Positions 35,601-44,356 of a DNA stretch of 64,000 nucleotides are shown in pieces. A program made the position numbers and the translations under genes. This DNA is from Rhodococcus globerulus NBRC 14531 (GTDB lineage: Bacteria > Actinomycetota > Actinomycetes > Mycobacteriales > Mycobacteriaceae), in the NCBI RefSeq assembly GCF_001894805.1, contig NZ_BCWX01000003.1:186001-250000 (forward strand), read 5' to 3'. The notes below the pieces were generated by a model. It made no database searches and was not told where the DNA came from. It saw only the letters and a program-made list of their open reading frames with translations. Each line of letters opens with the position of its first letter. The first letter of the stretch is position 1.

Positions 35601-35651
35601 GAGCGAACGTACCTTTCGTCGCCTTGGATGCGCCGAAAGGTACGTTCGCTC
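35601..35651. terminator. Bidirectional hairpin terminator before echA19 end
   Basis: An 18-base arm beginning GAGCGAACGTACC (35601-35618) is perfectly matched by 35634-35651. It lies between convergent genes and is followed by A-rich/T-rich ends. Confidence 0.8.
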
Positions 35652-35673
35652 GAAAAGGGGAGTGGGAGGAGCC

Positions 35674-36498
35674 TCAGACTCCCTTGAACTTGGGCGCCCG
35701 CTTCTCGCCGAAGGCTCGGGGGCCTTCCTTTGCGTCCGCGCTCATGAAGACCTTCATGCCCAGCTCCGCGTCGATGCGGAAGGCTTCTTCCTCGTGCATG
35801 CCCTCGGTGTCGCGGATGGTCTTGAGGATCGCCTGGACTGCGAGAGGTCCGTTGGCGGAGATGAGGTCGGCAAGTTCGAGTGCCTTGTCGAGAGCCTGAC
35901 CGTCCGGGACGACGTGGCCGATGAGACCGATTTCCTTGGCTTCCGGGGCTTTGATGTGGCGTCCGGTGAGCAGAATATCCGCGGCGATGGTGTACGGAAT
36001 CTGTCGGACCAGGCGCACTGCTGAACCGCCGAGCGGAAAGAGTCCCCACTTGGCTTCGGACACTCCGAATTTGGCGCTTTCGCCGGCAACACGGATGTCG
36101 GTGCCTTGCAGGATTTCGGTTCCGCCGGCGATGGCGGCGCCTTCGACGGCTGCGATGAGGGGCTTGGTGAGCCGTCGGCCTTTGAGGAGACCTTCGATTT
36201 TGGACATGTCGACGCCGCCGCCGGCAAAGGCGTCTCCCGGGGGTTTGGCGGACATGTTCTTGAGGTCGGCGCCGGCGCAGAAATCGCCCCCGGCTCCGGT
36301 GAGGACGGCGACGCGGATGTCTGGGTCGTTGTCGACCTGATCCCAGGCGTCGACCATGATCGCCATCATGTCGCCGGTGATGGCGTTCTTCCGCTCGGGG
36401 CGATTCATGGTGATGATCAGGACGTGACCGCGTTTCTCCACGAGGCAGTGCGGTGCAGTTTCCGAAGTGTCGGATTTTTCGGTCGTCGTAGAGGACAC
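35674..36498 (-). CDS. echA19: Enoyl-CoA hydratase EchA19 (steroid side chain)
   Basis: 274 residues of the crotonase fold. The oxyanion-hole motifs [15 protein letters not shown] and [15 protein letters not shown] and the following [12 protein letters not shown] (catalytic Glu region) are all present. GTG 36498 has AGGAG seven bases upstream and lies below the KstR-like box shared with fadD19. In M. tuberculosis the echA19-fadD19 pair is divergent in the same way, and EchA19 hydrates cholesterol side-chain enoyl-CoAs. The first 20 residues are Thr/Ser-rich and flexible. Confidence 0.88.
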   Translation of the reverse strand: MSSTTTEKSDTSETAPHCLVEKRGHVLIITMNRPERKNAITGDMMAIMVDAWDQVDNDPDIRVAVLTGAGGDFCAGADLKNMSAKPPGDAFAGGGVDMSKIEGLLKGRRLTKPLIAAVEGAAIAGGTEILQGTDIRVAGESAKFGVSEAKWGLFPLGGSAVRLVRQIPYTIAADILLTGRHIKAPEAKEIGLIGHVVPDGQALDKALELADLISANGPLAVQAILKTIRDTEGMHEEEAFRIDAELGMKVFMSADAKEGPRAFGEKRAPKFKGV

Positions 36499-36553
36499 TG
36501 ATGGCTCCTGGGGCGTCTGTGAGCTGGCTCTCAAATTGGGTCTTGCCAGAAAA

Positions 36554-36567
36554 GGTAACACGTTCTA
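36554..36567. promoter_or_regulatory. KstR-like box between echA19 and fadD19
   Basis: GGTAACACGTTCTA matches TnnAACnnGTTnnA except the first base. It ends 11 bases before the fadD19 start, so a short or leaderless transcript is likely. Confidence 0.65.
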
Positions 36568-36578
36568 CTTTGAAGGGC

Positions 36579-38252
36579 GTGGCCCTTAACATCGCAGACT
36601 TCGTAGAGCACTCGATCGACCTCGTTCCGGACCGGGTTGCACTGGTCTCCGATGATCGGGAGGTGACGTACGCGCAACTCGAGGACCGCGCCAACAGGCT
36701 CGGTCACTACCTGCGCGAACATGGCGTGAAGCCGGGTGACAAGGTCGGCATCTACTGCCGCAATGTCATCGAGGCAATCGAGGCCATGGTCGCGATCTTC
36801 AAGATCCGGGCGGTGATGGTCAACATCAACTACCGCTATGTCGAGAACGAGTTGCAATACATCTTCGACAATTCGGACATGGTTGCGCTGGTCGCCGAGC
36901 GTCGATACGCAGACAAGATCAAGAACGTTCTCCCGAACGCGCCCCTCGTCAAGTCGGTTGTCGTCATCGAAGACGGCACCGACGGCGACTACTCGTCGTT
37001 CGGCATCGAGTACGAAGCCGCACTGGCGCAGAGTTCGGGCGAGCGCGATTTCGAGGATCGCAGCAACGACGACATCTTCATGCTCTACACCGGCGGCACG
37101 ACGGGTAGCCCGAAGGGCGTCATGTGGCGCCACGAAGACTGGTGGCGCGTGCTCGGTGGTGGCATCAACTTCGTCACCGGAGTTGCGGTCGAGGACGAGT
37201 ACGAGATGGCGAAGGTCGGCGCCGCCAACCCGAGCATGGTTCGCTATCCGATTCCTCCGATGATCCACGGCGGCTCGCAGTCGGCGGTGTTCCACAGTCT
37301 CTTCGGCGGCGGAACCTGTTTGATGCACCCTGAGTTCGACGCCCACGAGGTGTGGCAGAACATCGACAAGCACAAGGTCAACCTCATCTTCATCACCGGC
37401 GACGCGATGGCTCGACCGATGCTCGACGCGTTGATTGCCGGAAACTCGGAAACGGGTGAGCCTTACGATCTTTCGTCGCTGTACGTCATGGCAAGCAGCG
37501 CGGCGCTCTTCTCGCCGAGCATTCAGGAGCAGTTCCTGGAGCTGCTGCCCAACCGTCTGCTCACAGACTCCATCGGAGCGTCGGAGACCGGCTTCGGCGG
37601 CTTGGCGGTTCTCTCCAAGGGGCAGAAGCACACTGGCGGTCCGACGGTCAAGATCGACGCCTCCACAACGGTTCTCGGCGACGACGGCAACGAGGTCGAA
37701 CCGGGATCGGGTCAGCGCGGCATGCTTGCGCGCAGGGGCAACATCCCGCTCGGTTACTACAAGGACGAGGTCAAGACGGCCGAGACGTTCCGCACCATCA
37801 ATGGTGTTCGGTACTCGATTCCCGGCGACTACGCGCAGGTCGAAGCCGACGGCACGGTCACGATGCTCGGACGCGGTTCGGTATCCATCAACAGCGGCGG
37901 CGAGAAGGTGTACCCGGAAGAGGTCGAAGGCGCGTTGAAGGCGCACCCCGACATCTTCGACGTGCTGGTGGTCGGTGTCCCGGACGAGCGTTTCGGGCAA
38001 CGAGTTGCCGCGGTGGTTCAGGTTCGTGAAGGTACGTCTCCGACGCTGCACGACATCGCCACAGCAGCACGCAAAGAGATTGCCGGATACAAGGTTCCGC
38101 GCAGCGTGTGGTTTGTCGACCAGATCAAGCGCAACCCGGCAGGCAAGCCGGACTACCGGTGGGCGAAGGCCGAAACAGAATCCCGTGAGGCCGACGACCA
38201 CAACGGCAACGGTGCTCCCGAGGCAAACAGTGCAGAGAGCGTGGAAGCCTGA
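36579..38252 (+). CDS. fadD19: Steroid-CoA ligase FadD19
   Basis: 557 residues of the adenylate-forming family. MLYTGGTTGSPKGVMWRH is the P-loop, SIGASETGFGG binds the adenylate, and VSINSGGEKVYPEEVEGALK is the hinge region. NPAGKPDYRWAK contains the C-terminal catalytic Lys. Start GTG 36579 (VALNIADFVEH) agrees with the mycobacterial FadD19 opening. It activates C26-carboxylated sterols, and FadD19 is essential for C-24-branched side chains in R. rhodochrous. TGATG overlap couples it to the next gene. Confidence 0.92.
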   Translation: MALNIADFVEHSIDLVPDRVALVSDDREVTYAQLEDRANRLGHYLREHGVKPGDKVGIYCRNVIEAIEAMVAIFKIRAVMVNINYRYVENELQYIFDNSDMVALVAERRYADKIKNVLPNAPLVKSVVVIEDGTDGDYSSFGIEYEAALAQSSGERDFEDRSNDDIFMLYTGGTTGSPKGVMWRHEDWWRVLGGGINFVTGVAVEDEYEMAKVGAANPSMVRYPIPPMIHGGSQSAVFHSLFGGGTCLMHPEFDAHEVWQNIDKHKVNLIFITGDAMARPMLDALIAGNSETGEPYDLSSLYVMASSAALFSPSIQEQFLELLPNRLLTDSIGASETGFGGLAVLSKGQKHTGGPTVKIDASTTVLGDDGNEVEPGSGQRGMLARRGNIPLGYYKDEVKTAETFRTINGVRYSIPGDYAQVEADGTVTMLGRGSVSINSGGEKVYPEEVEGALKAHPDIFDVLVVGVPDERFGQRVAAVVQVREGTSPTLHDIATAARKEIAGYKVPRSVWFVDQIKRNPAGKPDYRWAKAETESREADDHNGNGAPEANSAESVEA

Positions 38253-39367
38253 TGAGATCCGATCTTGCCGACAAGTTCGGCATCGAATACCCGATCTTCG
38301 GATTCACGCCGTCGGAGCACGTAGCGGCCGCGATCTCTCGCGCCGGCGGACTCGGAGTCCTGGGGTGCGTGCGATTCAACGACCCCGAAGAACTCGAAGC
38401 TGCCCTGACCTGGATGGACGAGAACACCGACGGTAAACCGTACGGCGTCGACATCGTCATGCCCGCAAAGGTTCCCACCGAGGGCGGCGCGATCGATCTC
38501 GACAAGTTGATCCCGGCCGAGCACCGCGCGTTTGTCGATCGCACCCTCGACGAGCTCGGTGTGCCGCCGTTGTCCGACGATGTCGAACATGCCACTGGTG
38601 TGTTGGGCTGGCTGCACTCCGTTGCCCGCTCGCACGTCGATGTTGCTCTGGGGCATCGAATTGCCTTGATCGCCAATGCTCTTGGTTCACCGCCGAAAGA
38701 TGTCATCGATCAGGCTCATGCAAAGGGGGTCCCGGTCGCGGCGCTGGCCGGTGCTGTCGAACATGCCCGTCGTCATGTGGAGAACGGCGTCGACATCGTG
38801 ATCGCCCAGGGCTACGAAGCCGGCGGGCATACCGGTGAGATCGCCTCCATGGTGCTGGTTCCCGAAATCGTCGACGCCCTCGGTGACTCTGCGGCCGTGT
38901 TGGCTGCCGGCGGAATCGGAAGCGGTCGACAGGTGGCTGCAGCTCTTGCGCTCGGTGCGTCCGGAGTGTGGATGGGTTCGTACTGGCTCACCACGTCGGA
39001 GTACAAACTGGGCAGCGCGTCAGGGGAGGGGCCGTCGGCAATTCAACGTGCATTGCTGAAAGCGACGTCGGCGGACACCGTTCGGTCCCGGATCTATTCG
39101 GGCAAGCCGGCGCGGTTGCTCAAGACGAAGTGGACCGAAGCGTGGTCGAAGCCCGGCGCACCCGACGCGTTGCCGATGCCGTTGCAGAATCTTCTGGTCA
39201 GTGATGCGCACCAACGTATTTCGGCGTCGGAGAATCCTGACGTCGTCGCAATGCCGGTCGGTCAGATCGTGGGGCGGATGAACGAGATCCGTCCGGTCGC
39301 CGAGGTTATGGCGGAGTTGGTTTCCGGATTCGAAGATGCGCGTGCGCGTCTCGACTCCATGAAATAG
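38252..39367 (+). CDS. FMN-dependent nitronate monooxygenase / 2-nitropropane dioxygenase-like enzyme
   Basis: 371 residues with a TIM barrel. FGFTPSEHVAAAISRAGGLG (opening), GVDIVIAQGYEAGGHTGE and VLAAGGIGSGRQVAAALALGASG are PF03060 signatures for FMN binding and the catalytic His of GHTG. It overlaps the fadD19 stop by one base, so it is probably part of the sterol operon. Related enzymes in sterol clusters (IpdC-type) act as enone or double-bond reductases or oxidases on acyl-CoAs. The role here is inferred. Confidence 0.82.
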   Translation: MRSDLADKFGIEYPIFGFTPSEHVAAAISRAGGLGVLGCVRFNDPEELEAALTWMDENTDGKPYGVDIVMPAKVPTEGGAIDLDKLIPAEHRAFVDRTLDELGVPPLSDDVEHATGVLGWLHSVARSHVDVALGHRIALIANALGSPPKDVIDQAHAKGVPVAALAGAVEHARRHVENGVDIVIAQGYEAGGHTGEIASMVLVPEIVDALGDSAAVLAAGGIGSGRQVAAALALGASGVWMGSYWLTTSEYKLGSASGEGPSAIQRALLKATSADTVRSRIYSGKPARLLKTKWTEAWSKPGAPDALPMPLQNLLVSDAHQRISASENPDVVAMPVGQIVGRMNEIRPVAEVMAELVSGFEDARARLDSMK

Positions 39368-39386
39368 CAGCTCCATGAAATAGCAG
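39355..39386. repeat. 16-bp tandem duplication across the end of the NMO-like gene
   Basis: CTCCATGAAATAGCAG occurs at 39355-39370 and again at 39371-39386. The first copy contains the real stop TAG. It is a second case in this window of a tandem duplication at a gene's 3' end. Confidence 0.9.
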
Positions 39387-39393
39387 ACAGAGC

Positions 39394-39428
39394 AAAAGGC
39401 TCTCGGCCACAGTGGCCGAGAGCCTTTT
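39394..39428. terminator. Strong hairpin terminator after the fadD19 operon
   Basis: A 17-base arm AAAAGGCTCTCGGCCAC (39394-39410) pairs perfectly with 39412-39428 around a single base and ends in TTTTGTTG. It marks the border between the sterol genes and the sugar locus. Confidence 0.9.
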
Positions 39429-39434
39429 GTTGTT

Positions 39435-39593
39435 TCAGCCCGCCAAGTCGTCCGGTCCGACGTTGTCGGCCAGCCATTCTCCGCGACTGAGCACGCCGCC
39501 GTCGTCTCGACGACGGGCGATCACGAAAATGACCAGGGCAGCGGCGGCGACCAACGCGAGGATGCGCGATGGCGTCAGGTTCGGATTCTTCAT
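39435..39593 (-). CDS. Small single-pass membrane protein (52 residues)
   Basis: ATG 39593 opens a 52-residue frame: MKNPNLTPSR, then the hydrophobic helix ILALVAAAALVIFVIA, then RRRDDGGVLSRGEWLADNVG and PDDLAG. A single membrane helix with positive residues on both ends and an acidic, Gly-rich tail is a convincing small membrane protein layout. It ends just beyond the terminator of the opposite operon. No family assigned; it is short enough to be missed by ordinary gene callers. Confidence 0.55.
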   Translation of the reverse strand: MKNPNLTPSRILALVAAAALVIFVIARRRDDGGVLSRGEWLADNVGPDDLAG

Positions 39594-39665
39594 ACTTGTA
39601 ATTTTGCCGCAAGATCTGTCGGCATGGGAGATACCGTGTCGAAGATCAATGCTGCCTTGAATGTC

Positions 39666-40403
39666 CTAGGTCGATGTGTCCGCGTGCAGGTTTCCGATCC
39701 GCTGTCGTAGACCACCGAAATGCACGTCGAGAGTGTGCGCAGCTTCGATGGCATCGCCGGTACGAATAGCGTCGAGAATTGCGCGATGCTTCGACGCTAT
39801 ATCGACGAGCGGTGTATCCGAATGCCCGATTGCCTGCTGGATTTCGCTGTACACCTGCCAGAAGACATCCATCAATTGTGCAAGCACCTGATTGTCGAGC
39901 GGTGAATACAACCGGCTGTGGAAAGTCGCATCGATATCGGAGAAATTCTTTCCGGCTGCTGCGCGGACTTCCATCCCTGTGACGAGTTCGTCGAGAGCGT
40001 CGTGGTCCTCGGTGGTCATCTCTGCCATTGCGGCGCCGATCAGACCGGTTTCGAGAGCCTGACGGATATCGACCAATTCCATCGCTTCGTGGCCGGTGCC
40101 CTGAAGTGACAATCTGCCCCGGAACGTCAGGCCGTCGGCCAGCGCGTCGAAGTTACTCGGAGCGACAAACATTCCGAAACCGTGCCGGATTTCGACGACG
40201 CCCAAGGCCTGCAGAACCTTGAGAGCCTCGCGCAGAGTGTTCCTGCCGATTCCCAGTTCTTCGGAGAGTTCCGCCTCGGTGGGCATCGGATCACCGGGGG
40301 AGAGCCGACGATCCAGGATCAGGTTCATGATGTCTGATTGAAGTGCGCGCATACGGTTCTGCGCGCTGAAACGAGCACGCGGTGTGCCACTCCGAACAGA
40401 CAT
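39666..40403 (-). CDS. GntR/FCD-family regulator, probable NanR of the sialic acid locus
   Basis: 245 residues. The winged HTH spans residues 15-75 (PGDPMPTEAELSEELGIGRN and TLREALKVLQALGVVEIRHG), followed by the all-helical FCD ligand domain with metal-type His residues (DIDATFHSRLY, SKHRAILDAI). ATG 40403 has AAGGGG seven bases upstream. It is the last gene of the leftward transporter unit and also has its own half-site. By context it should respond to sialic acid or an amino-sugar phosphate. Confidence 0.82.
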   Translation of the reverse strand: MSVRSGTPRARFSAQNRMRALQSDIMNLILDRRLSPGDPMPTEAELSEELGIGRNTLREALKVLQALGVVEIRHGFGMFVAPSNFDALADGLTFRGRLSLQGTGHEAMELVDIRQALETGLIGAAMAEMTTEDHDALDELVTGMEVRAAAGKNFSDIDATFHSRLYSPLDNQVLAQLMDVFWQVYSEIQQAIGHSDTPLVDIASKHRAILDAIRTGDAIEAAHTLDVHFGGLRQRIGNLHADTST

Positions 40404-40435
40404 CGATTCCCCTTTTCCGAATTGAACGTCCTTCA

Positions 40436-40446
40436 TCCTATGTCCG
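40436..40446. promoter_or_regulatory. Possible half-operator upstream of the GntR gene
   Basis: TCCTATGTCCG resembles TCCTATGTTCG in the operator at 46022-46040 (one mismatch). It lies between the ATPase stop and the GntR start, with no matching second arm. Confidence 0.4.
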
Positions 40447-40466
40447 CTTGTCGACTCCATCGGGTA

Positions 40467-41282
40467 TCACGCATCCACGGTGCGTTGCAGCAGGCTTGGG
40501 GCCGCGCCGAGCAGTTTTGCGGTGTAGGCGTCTGATGGGTTGTCGAACACTTCTTGCGCAGTTCCCTGTTCGACGATCCGCCCGGCATTCATCACGACAA
40601 TGCTGTCGGAGACGTAGCGAACGGTCTGGATATCGTGCGAGATGAAGACCATTCCCAGCCCGAGTCGTGCCTTGATGTCGCTGAGCAAATTCAGGATCTG
40701 CGCGCGCACCGACACGTCGAGTGCGGATGTCGGCTCGTCGGCGACGATCACGTCCGGTTCGAGTGCCAGCGCACGGGCGATGGCAACGCGCTGGCGCTGT
40801 CCGCCCGAGATCTGACTCGGGATGACTTCGAGCGCGGATTGGGGAAGCCCGACCAGTCCGACCAGTTCGCGGACCCGAGCAGAGCGGGTGGAACGATTCC
40901 CGATGCCGTGTACGTCGAGTGGATCGGTGAGGATGTCGGCCACCGTCATTCGCGCATTGAGCGCGGTGGCCGGGTCCTGGAACACGATGGAGATAGCGCG
41001 CCCGAATTCCTTGCGGACCGACGCCGATCGGGTCAGAGCACTCTGTCCACGAAAGACGACGTCGCCCGACGTCGGCTTCTGCAGTCCGACCATGACCTTC
41101 GCGAGCGTCGACTTGCCGCAACCGGACTCGCCCACGATGCCGATCGTCGTCCCTCGTCGCACGGCGATACTGACATCGTTGACGGCGTGCACGGTTCCGG
41201 GTTTGAACAACGATCCCGAACGAGTCTTGTGGACGACGTGAATGTTCTTCAGTTCCAGGATGGGTGTTTCGGCTGTGGTCAT
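40467..41282 (-). CDS. ABC importer ATPase subunit (OppF/DppF type)
   Basis: 271 residues. Walker A is GESGCGKST, the Q-loop VFQDPATALN, the signature ISGGQRQR, and Walker B VIVADEPTS, all intact. It shares gene order with a permease, a permease-ATPase fusion and a binding protein of the peptide/nickel family-5 type, energising that importer from the cytoplasm. It overlaps the preceding gene by four bases. Cargo is deduced from the locus (sialic acid or sialyl derivative) rather than from the protein. Confidence 0.88.
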   Translation of the reverse strand: MTTAETPILELKNIHVVHKTRSGSLFKPGTVHAVNDVSIAVRRGTTIGIVGESGCGKSTLAKVMVGLQKPTSGDVVFRGQSALTRSASVRKEFGRAISIVFQDPATALNARMTVADILTDPLDVHGIGNRSTRSARVRELVGLVGLPQSALEVIPSQISGGQRQRVAIARALALEPDVIVADEPTSALDVSVRAQILNLLSDIKARLGLGMVFISHDIQTVRYVSDSIVVMNAGRIVEQGTAQEVFDNPSDAYTAKLLGAAPSLLQRTVDA

Positions 41283-43357
41283 CGCACGCTCTCCAATTCC
41301 GATTCTGCGGATACGGGTGCCGCGGACTGGTTGGCGAACCAGTGCTCGGTCCCGCCGATCCGAACCATCTCGGGCTTTCGGTGGGGATCGGAATCCGGAC
41401 GCAGGGAACGTTCGGCAAAACGGTCACCGGTGGCGAAGCTGCCGGGCGACGGCACGGTTCCCTGGATCTGGTGGAGCCGCGGAGCCTCGTCCTCGATGGA
41501 GAGAACGGCGCCGAGGAGGCCCTGGGTGTATTCGTGACGCGGATCGATGAGCAGATCGCTGGTGGGCGCAGACTCGACGACCTGACCGGCGTACATCACC
41601 GTGATCTTGTGGGCGAGCGAAGCAACGAGTGCAAGATCGTGGCTCACGAAAACCATCGCAAAGCCGAGCTTTTCCCGCAGATCGTTGAGCAGGTCCACCA
41701 CCTGAGCCTGGACGGTGACGTCGAGAGCAGTGGTGGGCTCGTCGGCGACGATCAGGCGCGGGCTACGCGTGAGCGACATCGCGATGAGGACGCGCTGGCG
41801 TTGACCACCCGACAACTCGTGCGGGTAGCTGGCAAGCGTGCGAACCGGGTCGAGTCCGACAAGTTCGAGAAGTTCCTCGGCGGTACGTGTTCCGCCTCTC
41901 TTGGTGAGCTGCTTGAACTGGGCGCGGATCAACATTGCCGGGTTCAGGGAGCTGAGTGCGTCCTGGTAGATCATGGCCATGTCGTGTCCGCGAAGCTTGT
42001 TTCGTTCCCGGTTGTTCAGTTCGAGGACGTTGACGCCGTCGAAGAGGATCTCACCGGTCACCACTGCGGTCTTGGGCAGCAGGCCCATGATCGCCAGTGA
42101 CGTCAGCGACTTGCCACAGCCTGATTCGCCGACCAGAGCCATCGTCTCGTTCGGACGGACCGTGAAGCTGACGTTGTCGACGATTGCGGTGTCGCCGTAG
42201 CGTTCCGGGAAACGGATCGTCAGATTGCGTACCTCGAGCAGTGGAGCGGCGTCGCCTTCGTAGACAAGACGATCGGTGCGTGTCCGTTCGGTTTCCGCCA
42301 GGATTTTCAGGTGCGTTTCGAGTGGCGTCGGCGCGACGACCGGTTTCAGCGCCTTGGTGACAATGACACTCGAGTCGGCGAAGTCATCACTGACAACCAG
42401 TGATTCGGCGTCTCGCGCGGCCTCTTCTTCCAGGATGAGCTCGTTGGACGTTTCCTCCGCAGCGGCGGTGCTGGCTGATTCGAGAGCTGTCTTCTTGGTC
42501 TTCTTCAGGCTCGGATCAGCCATCGCGTCGGTGAGACCCTCGGCGAGGACGTTCAGGGAGAGCACGGTCAGAAGAATCAGCAGACCGGGGAACACCGTTG
42601 CCCACCAACCACCGAGCAGGACCATGTTCTTGCCGTCGGCGATTACCGATCCCCACGACGGGTCCGGTGGTCGCACGCCCGCGCCGATGAACGACAGGCT
42701 GGCTTCGAGCACGATGGCGTCGGCAACCATGACCGTGCAGAACACGAGAACAGGGGCAGCGCAGTTGGTGACGACGTGCTTGACGACGATGTGGGAAGTG
42801 CTTGCCCCGATGACTTTTTCAGCGGCGACGTAATCCTCGCCGTACTGGGCGAGCACGTTGGCGCGAACGACACGCGCAACCATCGGGGTGTAGAGGAAGG
42901 CGATGGTGACGATGAGGACGGGGATCGAACCGCCGAACGCTGCAACGAGGACGGCTGCGAGCGCGATGCCCGGGAACGCCATGACGACGTCGAGCACACG
43001 CATGATGGTCTCGTCGACGGACTTTCGGCTGGTTGCGGCCACCGAACCGATGAGGGCGCCGGCGCACAGTGCCAGGAAGGTGGACCCGAGGCCGATAGTC
43101 AGTGACCAGCGTCCGCCGTACAGCAAGCGGCTGAACAGATCTCGGCCGAGACTGTCCTGGCCGAACCAGTGTTCCGCGCTGGGGCCGGACGTACCCACAG
43201 CTTGTTCGAGCGGGCTGTACTGCGTGATGAGCGGCGCGAACAGGCAGGCGAGGACGATGATCGCGAGGACGGCCATCGACAGCCAGGCGGAGAGGGGAAA
43301 CCGTGAAAAGGTGATACCGGGACGCGAAAGCTTCTCGGTGAGTTTTCTTCTCATCAT
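41279..43357 (-). CDS. Fused ABC permease (DppC-type) and ATPase (OppD-type)
   Basis: 692 residues. Residues 20-285 form the membrane part with about six helices and the conserved loop (EKVIGASTSHIVVKHV). Residues 286-365 are an acidic, Ala-rich linker. Residues 370-600 are the ATPase with Walker A GESGCGKS (410-417), LSGGQRQR (515-522) and Walker B LIVADEPT (535-542). The normal separate permease and ATPase are joined in one chain. Similar fused subunits are known among actinobacterial sialic-acid-type importers. It has four-base overlaps with both neighbours. Confidence 0.9.
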   Translation of the reverse strand: MMRRKLTEKLSRPGITFSRFPLSAWLSMAVLAIIVLACLFAPLITQYSPLEQAVGTSGPSAEHWFGQDSLGRDLFSRLLYGGRWSLTIGLGSTFLALCAGALIGSVAATSRKSVDETIMRVLDVVMAFPGIALAAVLVAAFGGSIPVLIVTIAFLYTPMVARVVRANVLAQYGEDYVAAEKVIGASTSHIVVKHVVTNCAAPVLVFCTVMVADAIVLEASLSFIGAGVRPPDPSWGSVIADGKNMVLLGGWWATVFPGLLILLTVLSLNVLAEGLTDAMADPSLKKTKKTALESASTAAAEETSNELILEEEAARDAESLVVSDDFADSSVIVTKALKPVVAPTPLETHLKILAETERTRTDRLVYEGDAAPLLEVRNLTIRFPERYGDTAIVDNVSFTVRPNETMALVGESGCGKSLTSLAIMGLLPKTAVVTGEILFDGVNVLELNNRERNKLRGHDMAMIYQDALSSLNPAMLIRAQFKQLTKRGGTRTAEELLELVGLDPVRTLASYPHELSGGQRQRVLIAMSLTRSPRLIVADEPTTALDVTVQAQVVDLLNDLREKLGFAMVFVSHDLALVASLAHKITVMYAGQVVESAPTSDLLIDPRHEYTQGLLGAVLSIEDEAPRLHQIQGTVPSPGSFATGDRFAERSLRPDSDPHRKPEMVRIGGTEHWFANQSAAPVSAESELESVR

Positions 43358-44313
43358 GCTGCGCTCCGAAGTCGTGGATTGACAAGCAGGTAGAGGATGT
43401 CGACCGCGAGGTTGACGACGACGAAACCGACTGCGATGACGATGACAACACCCTGGACAACTGCAGGGTCGCCGTTGGTGACGCCGTTGATCATGAGCTG
43501 ACCCATGCCGGGAAGGCCGAAGATCTGCTCGATGACAACGGCGCCACCCAAGAGATACCCGACGCGCAGACCCAGAACGGTGAGCGGGTTGATCAGCGCG
43601 TTACGCAACACGTTTCGCCCGATCACCACGGGGTAGGGCAGGCCGCTTCCGATGGCCGTGCGGACGTAATCCTTGTCCAATTCCTCGACCATGGACGTGC
43701 GGATGATGCGGGTGAGTTGAGCCGCGACGGGGAGTGACAGAGACAAGGCGGGGAGCGCCATGTACCACAGCCAGTCCGTGACCGAGTCGGCCGGATTGAC
43801 GTAGCCGCCGGTGGGGAACCACCCGAGTTTGACAGCTAGATACTGAATCATGAGCAGCGCCAACCAGAATGACGGTGCGGCGACGCCGGCGAGTGAAACC
43901 ACCCGGATGACCTGATCTGGCCAACGATCACGGAACAGGGCGCTGGTGACACCGAAGATCAGTGAGAGCACGATGGCGATCACCAGGCCCAGAACAGTGA
44001 GTTGAATCGTCAGCGGCAGTGCCGTGGAGATCGAATCCAGTACCGGGGTACCGGAAATCAGGCTGTCACCCATGTTCCCACTGAGGAGATCGGTGACGAA
44101 GTGGACGTACTGCAGCGGCAGTGGGTCGAGCAGTCCGTTCTCTTCCTTGAACTGCTGCAACTGTTCTGCCGTCGGGTTACCACCGTTGAACGCCGCCGTT
44201 GCGGGATCGGTGGGCGCGAACTGCATCACGATGAAAACAAACGCGATGATGCCGAGGATCAGGGGGATCAGTATCAGTAATCGCCTGATCAGCATGGGGA
44301 GGACTCTGGCCAT
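43354..44313 (-). CDS. ABC importer permease subunit (DppB/OppB type)
   Basis: 319 residues with about six membrane helices. The family loops QFAPTDPATAAFNGGNPTAE, AIGSGLPYPVVIGRNVLRNA (EAA-like) and VVIEQIFGLPGMGQLMINGV are diagnostic of BPD_transp_1 dipeptide/oligopeptide permeases. ATG 44313 is preferred over the frame from 44376. It has a four-base overlap with the downstream permease-ATPase. It forms the membrane channel with the fused subunit. Confidence 0.88.
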   Translation of the reverse strand: MARVLPMLIRRLLILIPLILGIIAFVFIVMQFAPTDPATAAFNGGNPTAEQLQQFKEENGLLDPLPLQYVHFVTDLLSGNMGDSLISGTPVLDSISTALPLTIQLTVLGLVIAIVLSLIFGVTSALFRDRWPDQVIRVVSLAGVAAPSFWLALLMIQYLAVKLGWFPTGGYVNPADSVTDWLWYMALPALSLSLPVAAQLTRIIRTSMVEELDKDYVRTAIGSGLPYPVVIGRNVLRNALINPLTVLGLRVGYLLGGAVVIEQIFGLPGMGQLMINGVTNGDPAVVQGVVIVIAVGFVVVNLAVDILYLLVNPRLRSAA

Positions 44314-44356
44314 CGGGGGATCTCTCAGTTGATGGGAAATTGCCGCGCGCGGGCGA

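Noticed and set aside
36531-38201. Long leftward open frame (556 codons) opposite fadD19
   Set aside because: Shadow of fadD19 arising from high-GC codon use; the translation has no recognisable fold.
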